DNA from: an uncultured Oscillibacter sp.
GTDB taxonomy: Bacteria > Bacillota > Clostridia > Oscillospirales > Oscillospiraceae
Assembly: GCA_910586735.1 (NCBI GenBank)
Contig: CAJUJW010000029.1
Location: 1-31,943, forward strand
DNA length: 31,943 nucleotides
Direction: 5' to 3'
Made by a program: the position numbers and the translations under genes
Part shown: positions 8,049-15,683 of the stretch, piece by piece
How positions within the stretch are numbered: the stretch's first letter is position 1
Layout of the letters: each line of letters begins with the position of its first letter
The notes under the pieces: model-generated
Database searches by the model: none
Told to the model about the DNA's origin: nothing
What the model saw: the letters and a program-made list of their open reading frames with translations, nothing else

Positions 8049-8083
8049 AGAACCTGTATTCACAACCGTTGAATACAGGTTCT
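8049..8083 (+). terminator. Perfect 13-bp hairpin after the 54-aa gene
   Basis: AGAACCTGTATTC (8049-8061) and GAATACAGGTTCT (8071-8083) pair perfectly around a 9-base loop, 18 bases after the stop. Only TATTT follows, so it may be a weak terminator or an mRNA-protecting element. Its 5' arm and loop are the second copy of the dispersed repeat at 3631-3651. Confidence 0.6.
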
Positions 8084-8199
8084 TATTTGAACAGCGGCGT
8101 CTTCTATCTTTTAGCATCCAGCGAACCGAACAGAAAATCCCGCCCCCACATTTCCAGACATCACCAAGGGCTCCAGCGGCATAAGCCAGGAAAAACGGC

Positions 8200-8230
8200 G
8201 GATACTAGCTTTTGCCAGAGCGACATAACA
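8200..8230 (+). promoter_or_regulatory. Possible SigG-type promoter of spoVT
   Basis: GGATA (8200-8204) and CATAACA (8224-8230) resemble the forespore SigG consensus (GAATA ... CATACTA) with a 19-base spacer. B. subtilis spoVT is SigG-dependent, which motivates the call. The match is imperfect. Confidence 0.3.
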
Positions 8231-8259
8231 CCATCACTTTATCAAAGGAGTTTTTCGAT

Positions 8260-8802
8260 ATGAAGGCAACTGGAATCGTCCGGCGGATCGACGACCTCGG
8301 CCGGGTCGTCATCCCCAAGGAAATCCGCCGTACTATGCGTATCCGGGAGGGCGACCCCCTGGAGATTTACACCAGCCGGGACGGCGAGGTCATTTTCAAA
8401 AAATACTCCCTCCTGGGCGGCGTGGAGGACTTCGCCGGGCAGCTCTGCGAGACCATGAGCCGCTCCACCGGCTGCATCTGCGCCGTCACCGACCGGGACA
8501 CCGTCATCTCCGTGGCTGGGGGCGGCAAGCGGGAGCTGCTGGGCAAGCGCATCACCTCCGAGCTGGAGCAGATTATGGAAAACCGCCGCATCTATCAGTA
8601 CACCGGCGAGGGCGCGCCCATCCCCGTCTGCGACGGCACGGACAAGCTGGTCACCAACGTGGCCGCCCCCATCCTCTCCGAGGGCGACCTCCTGGGCATG
8701 GTCCTCTTCGTGGGCTCCACGCCCGACGCCGTCACCGGCGACACTGAGTACAAGCTGGCCCAGACCATCGCCGCCTTCCTGGGGCGGCATATGGAGGCTT
8801 AA
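8260..8802 (+). CDS. spoVT: Stage V sporulation protein T (AbrB-type regulator)
   Basis: A 180-residue transcription factor of the forespore that tunes SigG-dependent genes in B. subtilis. The N-terminal AbrB/SpoVT swapped-hairpin DNA-binding domain (1-50) is nearly identical to the Bacillus protein: MKATGIVRRIDDLGRVVIPK, then RIREGDPLEIY. The C-terminal part (about 55-180) fits the GAF-like ligand-binding domain of SpoVT, with the usual total length (178 in B. subtilis). The start is the ATG at 8260, with AAAGGAG nine bases upstream; it gives the canonical N-terminus, so the longer frame from 8212 is rejected. A GC hairpin terminator follows. Its presence implies an endospore former, or a recent descendant of one. 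Confidence 0.97.
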   Translation: MKATGIVRRIDDLGRVVIPKEIRRTMRIREGDPLEIYTSRDGEVIFKKYSLLGGVEDFAGQLCETMSRSTGCICAVTDRDTVISVAGGGKRELLGKRITSELEQIMENRRIYQYTGEGAPIPVCDGTDKLVTNVAAPILSEGDLLGMVLFVGSTPDAVTGDTEYKLAQTIAAFLGRHMEA

Positions 8803-8819
8803 CGGGGCATGGCCCTGTA

Positions 8820-8850
8820 GGGGCGGGCTCTGTCCCGCCCCTCCTTTCTT
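8820..8850 (+). terminator. Hairpin after spoVT
   Basis: GGGGCGGG (8820-8827) and CCCGCCCC (8834-8841) form an 8-bp stem with a 6-base loop, followed by TCCTTTCTT. The TGTAGGGGC lead-in resembles the GC palindromes at 3661 and 15526, so it may be a related repeat serving as a terminator. Confidence 0.6.
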
Positions 8851-8949
8851 CGCGGGCATGGGGCCGCCCATTTGTCCCCGAGGAAAGGACATCATACAAC
8901 TTTGTAGAAATCTGACATCATAGCTCCCGCTATTTTGTCAGTTCCTCCA

Positions 8950-8979
8950 TTGACAGCCGGCCCTCTCCGGGTGTAAACT
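8950..8979 (+). promoter_or_regulatory. Promoter of the asnB T-box transcript
   Basis: A perfect -35 TTGACA (8950-8955) and TAAACT (8974-8979), spacer 18 bases, about 30 bases before the start of the T-box structure. Confidence 0.65.
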
Positions 8980-9007
8980 TCAACACAACAAAGCGATAAG
9001 GCAAACG

Positions 9008-9290
9008 GCGTTGATGGAGAAAAGTACCGGGGGGCGTTCCGCCCCAGCGAGCGGGGGAGGGTGCAAGCCCCGCGCAAAGAGCCTCCGGGAAGAACACTCC
9101 GTAGCTCCAAGCTGAACCTGGGTGGAACACTCTCCCTCCCCCGGCAGTAGGCGCGGCGGGTTGTGACCGTTATCTCACACGGGCTTGTTGGAGCCTTGAA
9201 GGTGACCGGCTTCGGCCGGTAAGTCAGGTGGCACCGCGGATAGCAGCTATTCGTCCTGAGGATTCAGGAGATAGCTGCGTTTTTATTTTC
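9008..9290 (+). promoter_or_regulatory. T-box riboswitch, asparagine type (specifier AAC)
   Basis: This leader senses uncharged tRNA-Asn and lets transcription continue into asnB. The T-box core AGGTGGCACCGCGG (9226-9239) is unmistakable. Stem I starts near GATGGAGAAAAGTA, with the specifier-loop AGTA at 9023-9026. GGAGA (9016-9020) can pair with TCTCC (9131-9135), which places AAC (9126-9128), followed by A, opposite AGTA as the specifier codon. AAC codes for Asn, matching the downstream gene. The AG-bulge/terminal region (AGCGAGC and GGTGCAAGCC) is also present. The competing terminator is annotated separately. Pairing was folded by eye. Confidence 0.93.
9243..9289 (+). terminator. Regulated terminator of the T-box leader
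   Basis: GCAGCTAT (9243-9250) pairs with ATAGCTGC (9271-9278), with an inner TCCTGA/TCAGGA stem, followed by GTTTTTATTTT. The 5' part is shared with the T-box antiterminator, so tRNA binding would prevent it forming. Confidence 0.9.
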
Positions 9291-9306
9291 ATTCGGAGGT
9301 GCGCTT

Positions 9307-10893
9307 ATGTGCTCTATCATGGGATTTGAAAAGAAGGAAGTTACCAGGGAGGAGCTCCAGCCCTTTTTCGACCGCACGGTTTCCAGGGGACCCGACATGT
9401 CCCGTATCGTGGAGACCCCTTCCGGCTGGCTCTGCTTCCACCGGCTGGCCATCATGGGCCTGACGCCGGAGGGCATGCAGCCCTTCCGGCTGGGGGCGGA
9501 CTGCCTGGTGTGCAACGGCGAGATTTACGGCTTCCGGCCCCTGAAGCGGCAGCTCCAGGAGAAGGGCTACGCCTTCCAGAGCGGCAGCGACTGCGAGATT
9601 CTGCTGCCTCTCTACCGGGAGTACGGCCTGGAGATGTTCTCCCGGCTGGACGCGGAGTTCGCTCTGATTATCTACGACGGGAAAACTGATTCCCTCATCG
9701 CCGCCAGAGACCCCATCGGCATCCGGCCCCTGTTCTACGGTTACGACCGGGCGGGGGGAATCGTCTTCGCCAGCGAGGCCAAGAACCTGGTGGGTCTTTG
9801 TAAGGAGGTCCGCCCCTTCCCGCCGGGGCACTACTACGCCGGTGGGAAGTTCGTCCGCTACGCCGATTTGACCACCGTGGGCGAATACTGCCGGGACGAC
9901 CTGGAGACCGCCTGCAAGAAAATCCGCGACAAGCTCATCGCCGGGGTCGACAAGCGGCTGGACGCCGACGCGCCCCTGGGTTTCCTGCTCTCCGGCGGGC
10001 TGGACTCCAGCCTGGTCTGCGCCATCAGCGCCATCGTCCTGGGGAAGAAAATACGGACCTTCGCCATCGGCATGGACAAGGACGCCATCGACCTGAAATA
10101 CGCCCGGGAGGCGGCGGACTACATCGGCGCGGACCACACCGAGGTTTTCATGACCCGTGAGGAGGTCCTGGACACCCTGGACGGGCTCATCGCGAAACTT
10201 GGCACCTGGGACATCACCACCATCCGGGCCAGTATGGGCATGTACCTCTGCTGCAAGGCCATCCATGAGCGGACGGACATCCGGGTATTGCTGACCGGGG
10301 AGATTTCCGACGAGCTTTTCGGCTATAAGTACACGGACTTTGCCCCCAGCGGGGAGGAGTTCCAGAAGGAGGCCAAGAAGCGGATTGACGAAATCTACAT
10401 GTACGACGTGCTGCGGGCGGACCGCTGCATCTCCGTCAACTCCCTGGAGGCCCGGGTTCCCTTCGGCGATCTGGACTTTGTGAAGTACGTCATGTCCCTG
10501 GACCCGGAGATGAAGCGGAACACTTACGGCATGGGAAAATACCTGCTGCGCCACGCCTTTGAGAAGGACCGCCTCCTCCCGGAGGGCATCCTCTGGCGGC
10601 AGAAGGCCGCGTTTTCCGACGCCGTGGGCCACTCCATGGTGGACGACCTGAAAGCCTACGCCCAGGAGAAGTACACCGACGCGGAGTTTGAGACCCTGCG
10701 GCACAAGTACGGCTACCACTGCCCGCCCTTCACCAAGGAGAGCCTGCTGTACCGGGAAATCTTTGAAAAGCACTACCCCGGCCAGGCGGCCATGATCAAA
10801 GACTTCTGGATGCCCAACAAGTCCTGGGAGGGCTGCGACGTGGACGATCCTTCGGCCAGGGCCCTGAGCAACTACGGCGCCAGCGGGGATTGA
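9307..10893 (+). CDS. asnB: Asparagine synthase, glutamine-hydrolysing
   Basis: This 528-residue enzyme makes asparagine from aspartate, glutamine and ATP. The N-terminal glutaminase domain (2 to about 185) has Cys2, which becomes the N-terminal nucleophile after Met removal (MCSIMGF). It also has the family motifs LCFHRLAIMG, CNGEIY (69-74) and SGSDCEIL (92-99). The synthetase domain has the ATP pyrophosphatase loop SGGLDSS at 229-235, and further motifs including LLTGEISDELFGY and EARVPFGD. The start is the ATG at 9307 with GGAGGT six bases upstream. Its expression should be switched on by uncharged tRNA-Asn through the leader at 9008-9290. It lies 112 bases before glnN, giving a local nitrogen-assimilation pair, although glnN has its own promoter. 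Confidence 0.97.
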   Translation: MCSIMGFEKKEVTREELQPFFDRTVSRGPDMSRIVETPSGWLCFHRLAIMGLTPEGMQPFRLGADCLVCNGEIYGFRPLKRQLQEKGYAFQSGSDCEILLPLYREYGLEMFSRLDAEFALIIYDGKTDSLIAARDPIGIRPLFYGYDRAGGIVFASEAKNLVGLCKEVRPFPPGHYYAGGKFVRYADLTTVGEYCRDDLETACKKIRDKLIAGVDKRLDADAPLGFLLSGGLDSSLVCAISAIVLGKKIRTFAIGMDKDAIDLKYAREAADYIGADHTEVFMTREEVLDTLDGLIAKLGTWDITTIRASMGMYLCCKAIHERTDIRVLLTGEISDELFGYKYTDFAPSGEEFQKEAKKRIDEIYMYDVLRADRCISVNSLEARVPFGDLDFVKYVMSLDPEMKRNTYGMGKYLLRHAFEKDRLLPEGILWRQKAAFSDAVGHSMVDDLKAYAQEKYTDAEFETLRHKYGYHCPPFTKESLLYREIFEKHYPGQAAMIKDFWMPNKSWEGCDVDDPSARALSNYGASGD

Positions 10894-10954
10894 ACGGCTC
10901 TTTCAAGGAAGGGCCCCTCTCCGGGGCGGAAGTTTAGAAGTATTACCAATTGTG

Positions 10955-10982
10955 TTTACCCCATTTTATGTTACGATATACT
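10955..10982 (+). promoter_or_regulatory. Promoter of glnN
   Basis: TTTACC (10955-10960) and TATACT (10977-10982) with a 16-base spacer, in an AT-rich gap immediately before glnN. Confidence 0.6.
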
Positions 10983-11005
10983 CAGAAATTGAGGAGGAAA
11001 CGATT

Positions 11006-13093
11006 ATGAGTACCACGCTCAAGCTCCCTGAACTCTTCGGCAGCCGGGTCTTCAACGAGGAGACCATGAAGGACCGCCTGTCCCCCGCGTCTTACGGCGC
11101 GTGGAAAAAATGCGTCACCGAGGGCACGACCCTGGATATCTCCACCGCCAACGAAATCGCCGAGGCCATGAAGCAGTGGGCCGTGGAGCGGGGGGCCACC
11201 CACTTCACCCACTGGTTCCAGCCCATGACCGGCGTCACCGCGGAAAAGCACGACAGCTTCATCAACCCCGTGGGCGGCGGAAAAATCATCATGGAATTCT
11301 CCGGCAAGGAGCTGGTCCGGGGCGAGCCGGACGCCTCCTCCTTCCCCTCCGGCGGCCTCCGGGCCACCTTCGAGGCCCGGGGCTACACCGCCTGGGATCC
11401 CACGGCCTTCGCCTTTTTAAAGGAGGGCTCTCTCTGCATCCCCACCATCTTCTGCTCCTATTCCGGCCACGCCCTGGACAAGAAGACCCCCCTCCTGCGC
11501 TCCATTGAGGAGGTCAGCCGCCAGGCCGTCCGCATCCTCCGCCTCTTCGGCGACACGGAGACCCGGAAGGTGGTGGCCCAGGTGGGCCCCGAGCAGGAGT
11601 ATTTCCTGGTGGATAAGGCCCTCTTCAACCAGCGCAAGGACCTGCGCCTGACGGGCCGGACCCTGTTCGGCGCCAAGCCCCCCAGGGGCCAGGAGCTGGA
11701 GGACCACTACTTCGGCGCCATCAAGCCCCGTGTGGCCGCCTACATGAAGGATCTGGACGAGACCCTCTGGGCCCTGGGCATCCCCTCCAAGACCAAGCAC
11801 AACGAGGTGGCCCCCTCCCAGCACGAGATGGCCCCCGTCTACACCGAGGCCAACGCCGCCTGCGACCAGAACCAGCTGGTCATGGAGGTGATGAAAAAGG
11901 TGGCGGAGCGCCACAACCTGGTCTGCCTCCTCCATGAAAAGCCCTTCGCCGGGGTGAACGGCTCCGGCAAGCACGACAACTGGTCCCTCTCCACCGACAC
12001 GGGGAAGAACCTCTTCCGCCCCGGCTCCACCCCCAGCCAGAACGCCCGCTTCCTCCTCTTCCTGGCGGCCTTCGTCAAGGGCGTGGACGAGTACCAGGAC
12101 TTCCTCCGCACCACCGTGGCCACCGCCGGCAACGACCACCGCCTGGGGGCTCAGGAGGCCCCGCCCGCCGTCCTCTCCATCTTCCTGGGCGACGAGCTGA
12201 ACGCCGTGGTGGAGTCCATCATCCAAGGCACCGAGTACACGGACACCAGCAAAAAGACCCTGGAGATCGGCGTGGACGTGCTGCCCGCCATCCGCCAGGA
12301 CACCACGGACCGGAACCGCACCTCTCCCATGGCTTTCACCGGCAACAAGTTCGAGTTCCGCATGCTGGGCTCCTCCCAGTCCATCTCCGGGCCCAACATC
12401 GCCCTGAACACCATCATGGCCGAGGAGCTCAAGCAGTTCGCCGACGGGCTGGAGTCCTCCGCCGACTTCCAGGCCGACCTCCAGAAGCTGATCCGCCGGA
12501 CCTTCACCGAGCACCAGCGCATCATCTTTAACGGAAACGGCTACGACGGGAACTGGATTGCCGAGGCCGAGCGCCGGGGGCTCTCCAACCTCAAGTCCAC
12601 CGCCGACGCCCTGCCCGCCTATATCCAGCCCAAAAACATCGACCTCTTCGTCAAGCACGGCATCTACACCGAGGAGGAGGTCCGGGCCCGGTACGAGATT
12701 CACGTGGAAAACTACACCACGGTCCTCTCCATCGAGGCCAGCACCATGATCGACATGATCCGCCACGAGATTCTCCCCGCCGTGTCCAAGTGCGCAGCGG
12801 ACCTGTGCGAACGGGCCTTCAAGAAGAAGGAGACCGGCTCCAGCTGCCGCTATGAGACCGCCACGTCCCAGAAGCTGTCCGCCCTGACGGACACGCTGAT
12901 GGACGGGTGCGTCAAGCTGGAGGCGGACCTGGCCGCCGTGCCCTCGGCCCCGGAGAAGGCCATGCGCTACTGCCACGACGTGCTGATTCCCGACATGACC
13001 GCCGCCCGGGAGACCGCCGACCAGCTGGAGACCCTGACGGACGCCAAGGCTTGGCCCTTCCCGGTGTACTCCGAGCTCTTGTTCTCTGTGTGA
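11006..13093 (+). CDS. glnN: Glutamine synthetase type III
   Basis: A 695-residue GSIII enzyme that forms glutamine from glutamate, ammonia and ATP; the family is dodecameric and common in Clostridia and Bacteroides. The length, about 700, is diagnostic against GSI (about 470). Recognisable stretches are the N-terminal FGSRVFNEETMKDRL, GGLRATFEARGYTAWDP, QEYFLVD, the catalytic block KHNEVAPSQHEMAP, VNGSGKHDNWS, and GNDHRLGAQEAPPAV near the middle. The start is the ATG at 11006 with GAGGAGG eight bases upstream. The longer frame from 10952 would run through the promoter. It is followed by two hairpins. Nitrogen control is likely, but no specific operator was identified. Confidence 0.96.
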   Translation: MSTTLKLPELFGSRVFNEETMKDRLSPASYGAWKKCVTEGTTLDISTANEIAEAMKQWAVERGATHFTHWFQPMTGVTAEKHDSFINPVGGGKIIMEFSGKELVRGEPDASSFPSGGLRATFEARGYTAWDPTAFAFLKEGSLCIPTIFCSYSGHALDKKTPLLRSIEEVSRQAVRILRLFGDTETRKVVAQVGPEQEYFLVDKALFNQRKDLRLTGRTLFGAKPPRGQELEDHYFGAIKPRVAAYMKDLDETLWALGIPSKTKHNEVAPSQHEMAPVYTEANAACDQNQLVMEVMKKVAERHNLVCLLHEKPFAGVNGSGKHDNWSLSTDTGKNLFRPGSTPSQNARFLLFLAAFVKGVDEYQDFLRTTVATAGNDHRLGAQEAPPAVLSIFLGDELNAVVESIIQGTEYTDTSKKTLEIGVDVLPAIRQDTTDRNRTSPMAFTGNKFEFRMLGSSQSISGPNIALNTIMAEELKQFADGLESSADFQADLQKLIRRTFTEHQRIIFNGNGYDGNWIAEAERRGLSNLKSTADALPAYIQPKNIDLFVKHGIYTEEEVRARYEIHVENYTTVLSIEASTMIDMIRHEILPAVSKCAADLCERAFKKKETGSSCRYETATSQKLSALTDTLMDGCVKLEADLAAVPSAPEKAMRYCHDVLIPDMTAARETADQLETLTDAKAWPFPVYSELLFSV

Positions 13094-13113
13094 GCTGCTT
13101 TTCTCGAGAGATT

Positions 13114-13148
13114 TGGGGGCTCTTAGCGGCTTTGCCGCTTAGAGCCCC
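13114..13148 (+). terminator. Long hairpin downstream of glnN
   Basis: A 16-bp stem with one mismatch (13114-13129 with 13133-13148) and a TTT loop. No U run follows, so its terminator strength is uncertain. It may protect the mRNA 3' end. Confidence 0.5.
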
Positions 13149-13220
13149 CGTATACCCGAAGGGTAAAAGCAACCAAAAGAGCTTTAGGTCCGCTCTGCCA
13201 GCCTGGTAATCATCCAAGCT

Positions 13221-13266
13221 AAAGCGACGGCAACGAAGTCTTATCTTCGCTGCCGTCGCTTTCTAT
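13221..13266. terminator. Bidirectional terminator between glnN and ricT
   Basis: AAAGCGACGGCA (13221-13232) pairs with TGCCGTCGCTTT (13251-13262), with an inner ACGAAG/CTTCG stem. A runs precede it and TTTCTAT follows it, placed between convergent genes. Confidence 0.7.
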
Positions 13267-13272
13267 AACCGT

Positions 13273-14472
13273 TTATGTCTTGGACCCGTCGCCGCCCTTG
13301 CCGCCTTTCCGGCCTCCGCGATAGGACGGGCGGCGGCGCTTGCCCTCCCCGGAGGGGCGGTCCTCCCGCCGGTCCTCCCTCTGCTGCTTGGGGGGACGGG
13401 CGGCGCCCTGCTTCTTGGGTTGCTGCTGGAAGGGCTGGCCCTCGGGGCGGGGGCCGCCTCTCCGGCCCCGGCCGCCCCGGTGGCGGTGGCGGGGCTTGCC
13501 GTCGCCCTCCACGTTCATCTTCTCCCGGCGGGGGGCCTCCGCCAGGTGGTCGTCGGTGTAATAGGTGGTGGAGAACACGGGCTGGATCAGCTCCTCGTCC
13601 TCCTTCTCCTCCACAAAGCGGGCCGTGCGCTCGGGAATCTCAATGCCCTCCCGGCTGCCCTTGCCGTTGCGCAGGACCTGGATTTCACAGGCGTGGTAGG
13701 TTTTCAAATTCTCCGGCGCGCTGTCCAGGCTGACCTTCACCCGCTCCTGCAGCAGCTCCACGCTCTTCACATTGCCGGGGCCGTCGGGGGTCTGGACGAA
13801 GGACTCCACCTTGGGCATCCGCTTGGCGGCGTCCTCATAGGCGTTCTGCTCGTACTTGAGGCAGCACATCAGCCGCCCGCAGGTGCCGGAGATCTTGGTG
13901 GGGTTCAGGCTCAGGTTCTGGGTCTTGGCCATCTTGATGGACACGGGCAGGAACCCGTCCAGGAACTGGGCGCAGCAGAAGGGCCGCCCGCAGATGCCAA
14001 GGCCGCCGATCATCTTGGCCTCGTCCCGGACGCCGATCTGCCGCAGCTCGATTCTGGCGCGGAAGACGGAGGCCAGGTCCCGGACCAGCTCCCGGAAGTC
14101 CACCCGCCCGTCGGCGGTGAAGTAGAACACGATTTTGTTGCTGTCAAAGCCCACGGAGACGCTGACCAGCTTCATCTCCAGGCCGTGGTCCGCGATTTTG
14201 GCCTCGCAGATGTCGAAAGCCTCCCGCTCCCGCTTCCGGTTGTACTCCACCACCCGGTAGTCGTTTTCCGTGGCCCGGCGGACGATGGCGCTGAGGGGCT
14301 TGACGATCAGCTCGTCGGCCACCTCGTGGTTCCCCTGGGTGCAGGTGGCAAACTCCAGGCCCTGGGCGGTCTGGACGATGACGTGTTCCCCCAGGCGGAC
14401 CTGGATGCCCCTGGGGTCGAAGAAATAGGTCTTGCTGCCGCCCCGAAAGCGGACGCTGATGACTTCAGTCAA
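13273..14472 (-). CDS. ricT: PSP1-domain protein RicT (YaaT) with a long basic RGG-like tail
   Basis: A 399-residue protein. In B. subtilis RicT (YaaT) joins RicA and RicF in a complex that binds Fe-S clusters and directs RNase Y-dependent mRNA maturation, and it affects sporulation. The PSP1 core covers about residues 1-290. It contains the conserved cysteine sets CGRPFCC (161-167) and CGRLMCC (198-204), the expected cluster ligands. Residues from about 330 are Arg/Gly/Lys/Gln-rich and disordered, with an RGG-like run (HRGGRGRRGGPRP). The usual Bacillus protein is about 275 residues, so the tail is an addition that could bind RNA. The start is TTG at 14472, with GGAGG just upstream. Its first bases overlap the holB stop as TTGA, suggesting translational coupling. 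Confidence 0.93.
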   Translation of the reverse strand: MTEVISVRFRGGSKTYFFDPRGIQVRLGEHVIVQTAQGLEFATCTQGNHEVADELIVKPLSAIVRRATENDYRVVEYNRKREREAFDICEAKIADHGLEMKLVSVSVGFDSNKIVFYFTADGRVDFRELVRDLASVFRARIELRQIGVRDEAKMIGGLGICGRPFCCAQFLDGFLPVSIKMAKTQNLSLNPTKISGTCGRLMCCLKYEQNAYEDAAKRMPKVESFVQTPDGPGNVKSVELLQERVKVSLDSAPENLKTYHACEIQVLRNGKGSREGIEIPERTARFVEEKEDEELIQPVFSTTYYTDDHLAEAPRREKMNVEGDGKPRHRHRGGRGRRGGPRPEGQPFQQQPKKQGAARPPKQQREDRREDRPSGEGKRRRPSYRGGRKGGKGGDGSKT

Positions 14473-15299
14473 AATATCTCCTCCAATTCAGCGGCCAGGG
14501 CCCCCAGCACATGGCCGGGGCCCACGTTATAGCCGCACTCTCGACGGTACTTTTTCATGAGCTCTATTGTGCGCACAATCTGCGTTTTTGTCAAGCGCTT
14601 CCCCAGCTGCCCGGCAAGCTCCCGGTCCTGGACCTCCCCGCCGTAGAGCAGCACCAGCGCCTGGGAGAACAGGGCCTCGCACCGCTCCAGCAGGGCGGAC
14701 AGGGCCTCCCGGCTGGGCTTCTTTTTTTCCAGGCGGACGGCGAACTCGGCGGCGCTTCCCCGCTTCCCCTTCAAAAGGCAGCGGCACAAGGCCCCGGCGT
14801 CCCCGTCCTCCTCCCCGGCGGGGGGCGCGGCGGGCTGGAGCTTCAGCTCCACGCAGCGGGACCGCAGGGTCTGGAGCACCGCCGCCGGGTTCTCGGCGCA
14901 GAAGAGGAAAGCGGCGTAGGGCGGCCCCTCCTCCACCAGCTTCAAAAGGACGTTCTGGTCCTGCTCCGTCAGCAGGGCGCAGTCCGGGAAGATGTAAACC
15001 TTCCGCCGCCCCTCGTTGGGGCGGATGTAGGCGTCCCGCCGGACCTCCCGGACGGCGTCCACGGAGATAAACTTATGGTCCGGGTCCCGGACGGTGGTCA
15101 CGTCGGGGTGGATGTCCTCCCGGACCTTCCGGCAGGCGGGGCAGGCGCCGCAGGGGCGGCCCGCCCCCGTACACTGAAAGGCGGCGGCGGCGAAGCGGGC
15201 GGCGGACAGCCGGTCCCCGGGACCGGTGAAGAGCAGGGCGTGGGAGAGGGCCCCACGGGACGCGGCGGTGCGGAGGCGGGGGAGGATGGGGTCTTCCAT
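14469..15299 (-). CDS. holB: DNA polymerase III delta' subunit
   Basis: A 276-residue clamp-loader subunit that works with DnaX and delta to load the beta clamp. The N-terminus SRGALSHALLFTGPG is characteristic. The P-loop position reads GPGDRLSAAR (no GKT), as expected for delta', which does not hydrolyse ATP. A Cys cluster (CGACPAC with upstream Cys) can hold zinc. SVDAVREV, KVYIFPDCALLTEQDQNVLLK and SRC (the arginine-finger region) follow. The start is the ATG at 15299, with AAAGGAG seven bases upstream. An upstream extension to 15509 covers non-coding, repeat-bearing sequence. It is coupled with ricT, as in many Firmicutes where holB and yaaT are adjacent. Confidence 0.93.
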   Translation of the reverse strand: MEDPILPRLRTAASRGALSHALLFTGPGDRLSAARFAAAAFQCTGAGRPCGACPACRKVREDIHPDVTTVRDPDHKFISVDAVREVRRDAYIRPNEGRRKVYIFPDCALLTEQDQNVLLKLVEEGPPYAAFLFCAENPAAVLQTLRSRCVELKLQPAAPPAGEEDGDAGALCRCLLKGKRGSAAEFAVRLEKKKPSREALSALLERCEALFSQALVLLYGGEVQDRELAGQLGKRLTKTQIVRTIELMKKYRRECGYNVGPGHVLGALAAELEEIF

Positions 15300-15683
15300 G
15301 GCGGGGCTCCTTTCTCGCCCCCGGCGGGGCGGGCGTTGAGCTTCATACACAGTGATTGTATCACAGGATGTCCAAAAAGGAAAGCGGGGATTTTTGCCCG
15401 CGGCGGGGAGGGCTTGGAGTCGCCCTGACGGGCGGGGAGGAATGGCAGCCAGCGACGGCTGGTTCATTGCACGGTCCAAAAGAGAAAAGGAAGTATTTGG
15501 CACTTCCATCGGAAGAGCACCTTGTAGGGGCCGCCGCCTTCGGCGGCCCGCTCCCCCGAAAATCTGTGGGCCGAGGGGCGCGCAGGTAGTGCTGACTGTT
15601 GATACGAATGTCTTCGGGCCGCGGCGTGGTGCGGGCGGGGGTTGGATGTTGTCGAATCGACTCTCTTCTCTTTTCGCTGCCGC
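15300..15683. other. Gene-poor 384-base interval with repeat and holB promoter region
   Basis: No convincing gene was seen. It holds a probable holB promoter (TTTCCT at 15383-15378, TACAAT at 15360-15355, minus strand, spacer 17) overlapped by the palindrome GTGATTGTATCAC (15352-15364), and the GC palindrome at 15526-15558. The rest (15560-15683) shows no recognisable structure, and no clear terminator follows the GNAT gene. Confidence 0.5.
15526..15558. repeat. GC-rich palindromic repeat, copy 2
   Basis: GGGCCGCCG (15528-15536) and CGGCGGCCC (15541-15549) with a CCTT loop. It closely matches 3661-3693, including the AGGGG and CTCC flanks. Confidence 0.65.

Noticed and set aside
8892..9130. 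Two short minus-strand frames across the asnB leader
   Set aside because: They cover the T-box structure, have no ribosome-binding site, and the plus-strand RNA explains the conservation.
11417..12976. 519-codon open frame on the minus strand inside glnN
   Set aside because: Antisense shadow of the well-recognised glutamine synthetase; low-complexity Gly/Val/Leu composition.
13094..13272. Possible small RNA downstream of glnN
   Set aside because: Two hairpins are present, but they are explained as 3' end and bidirectional terminators; no separate promoter was seen.
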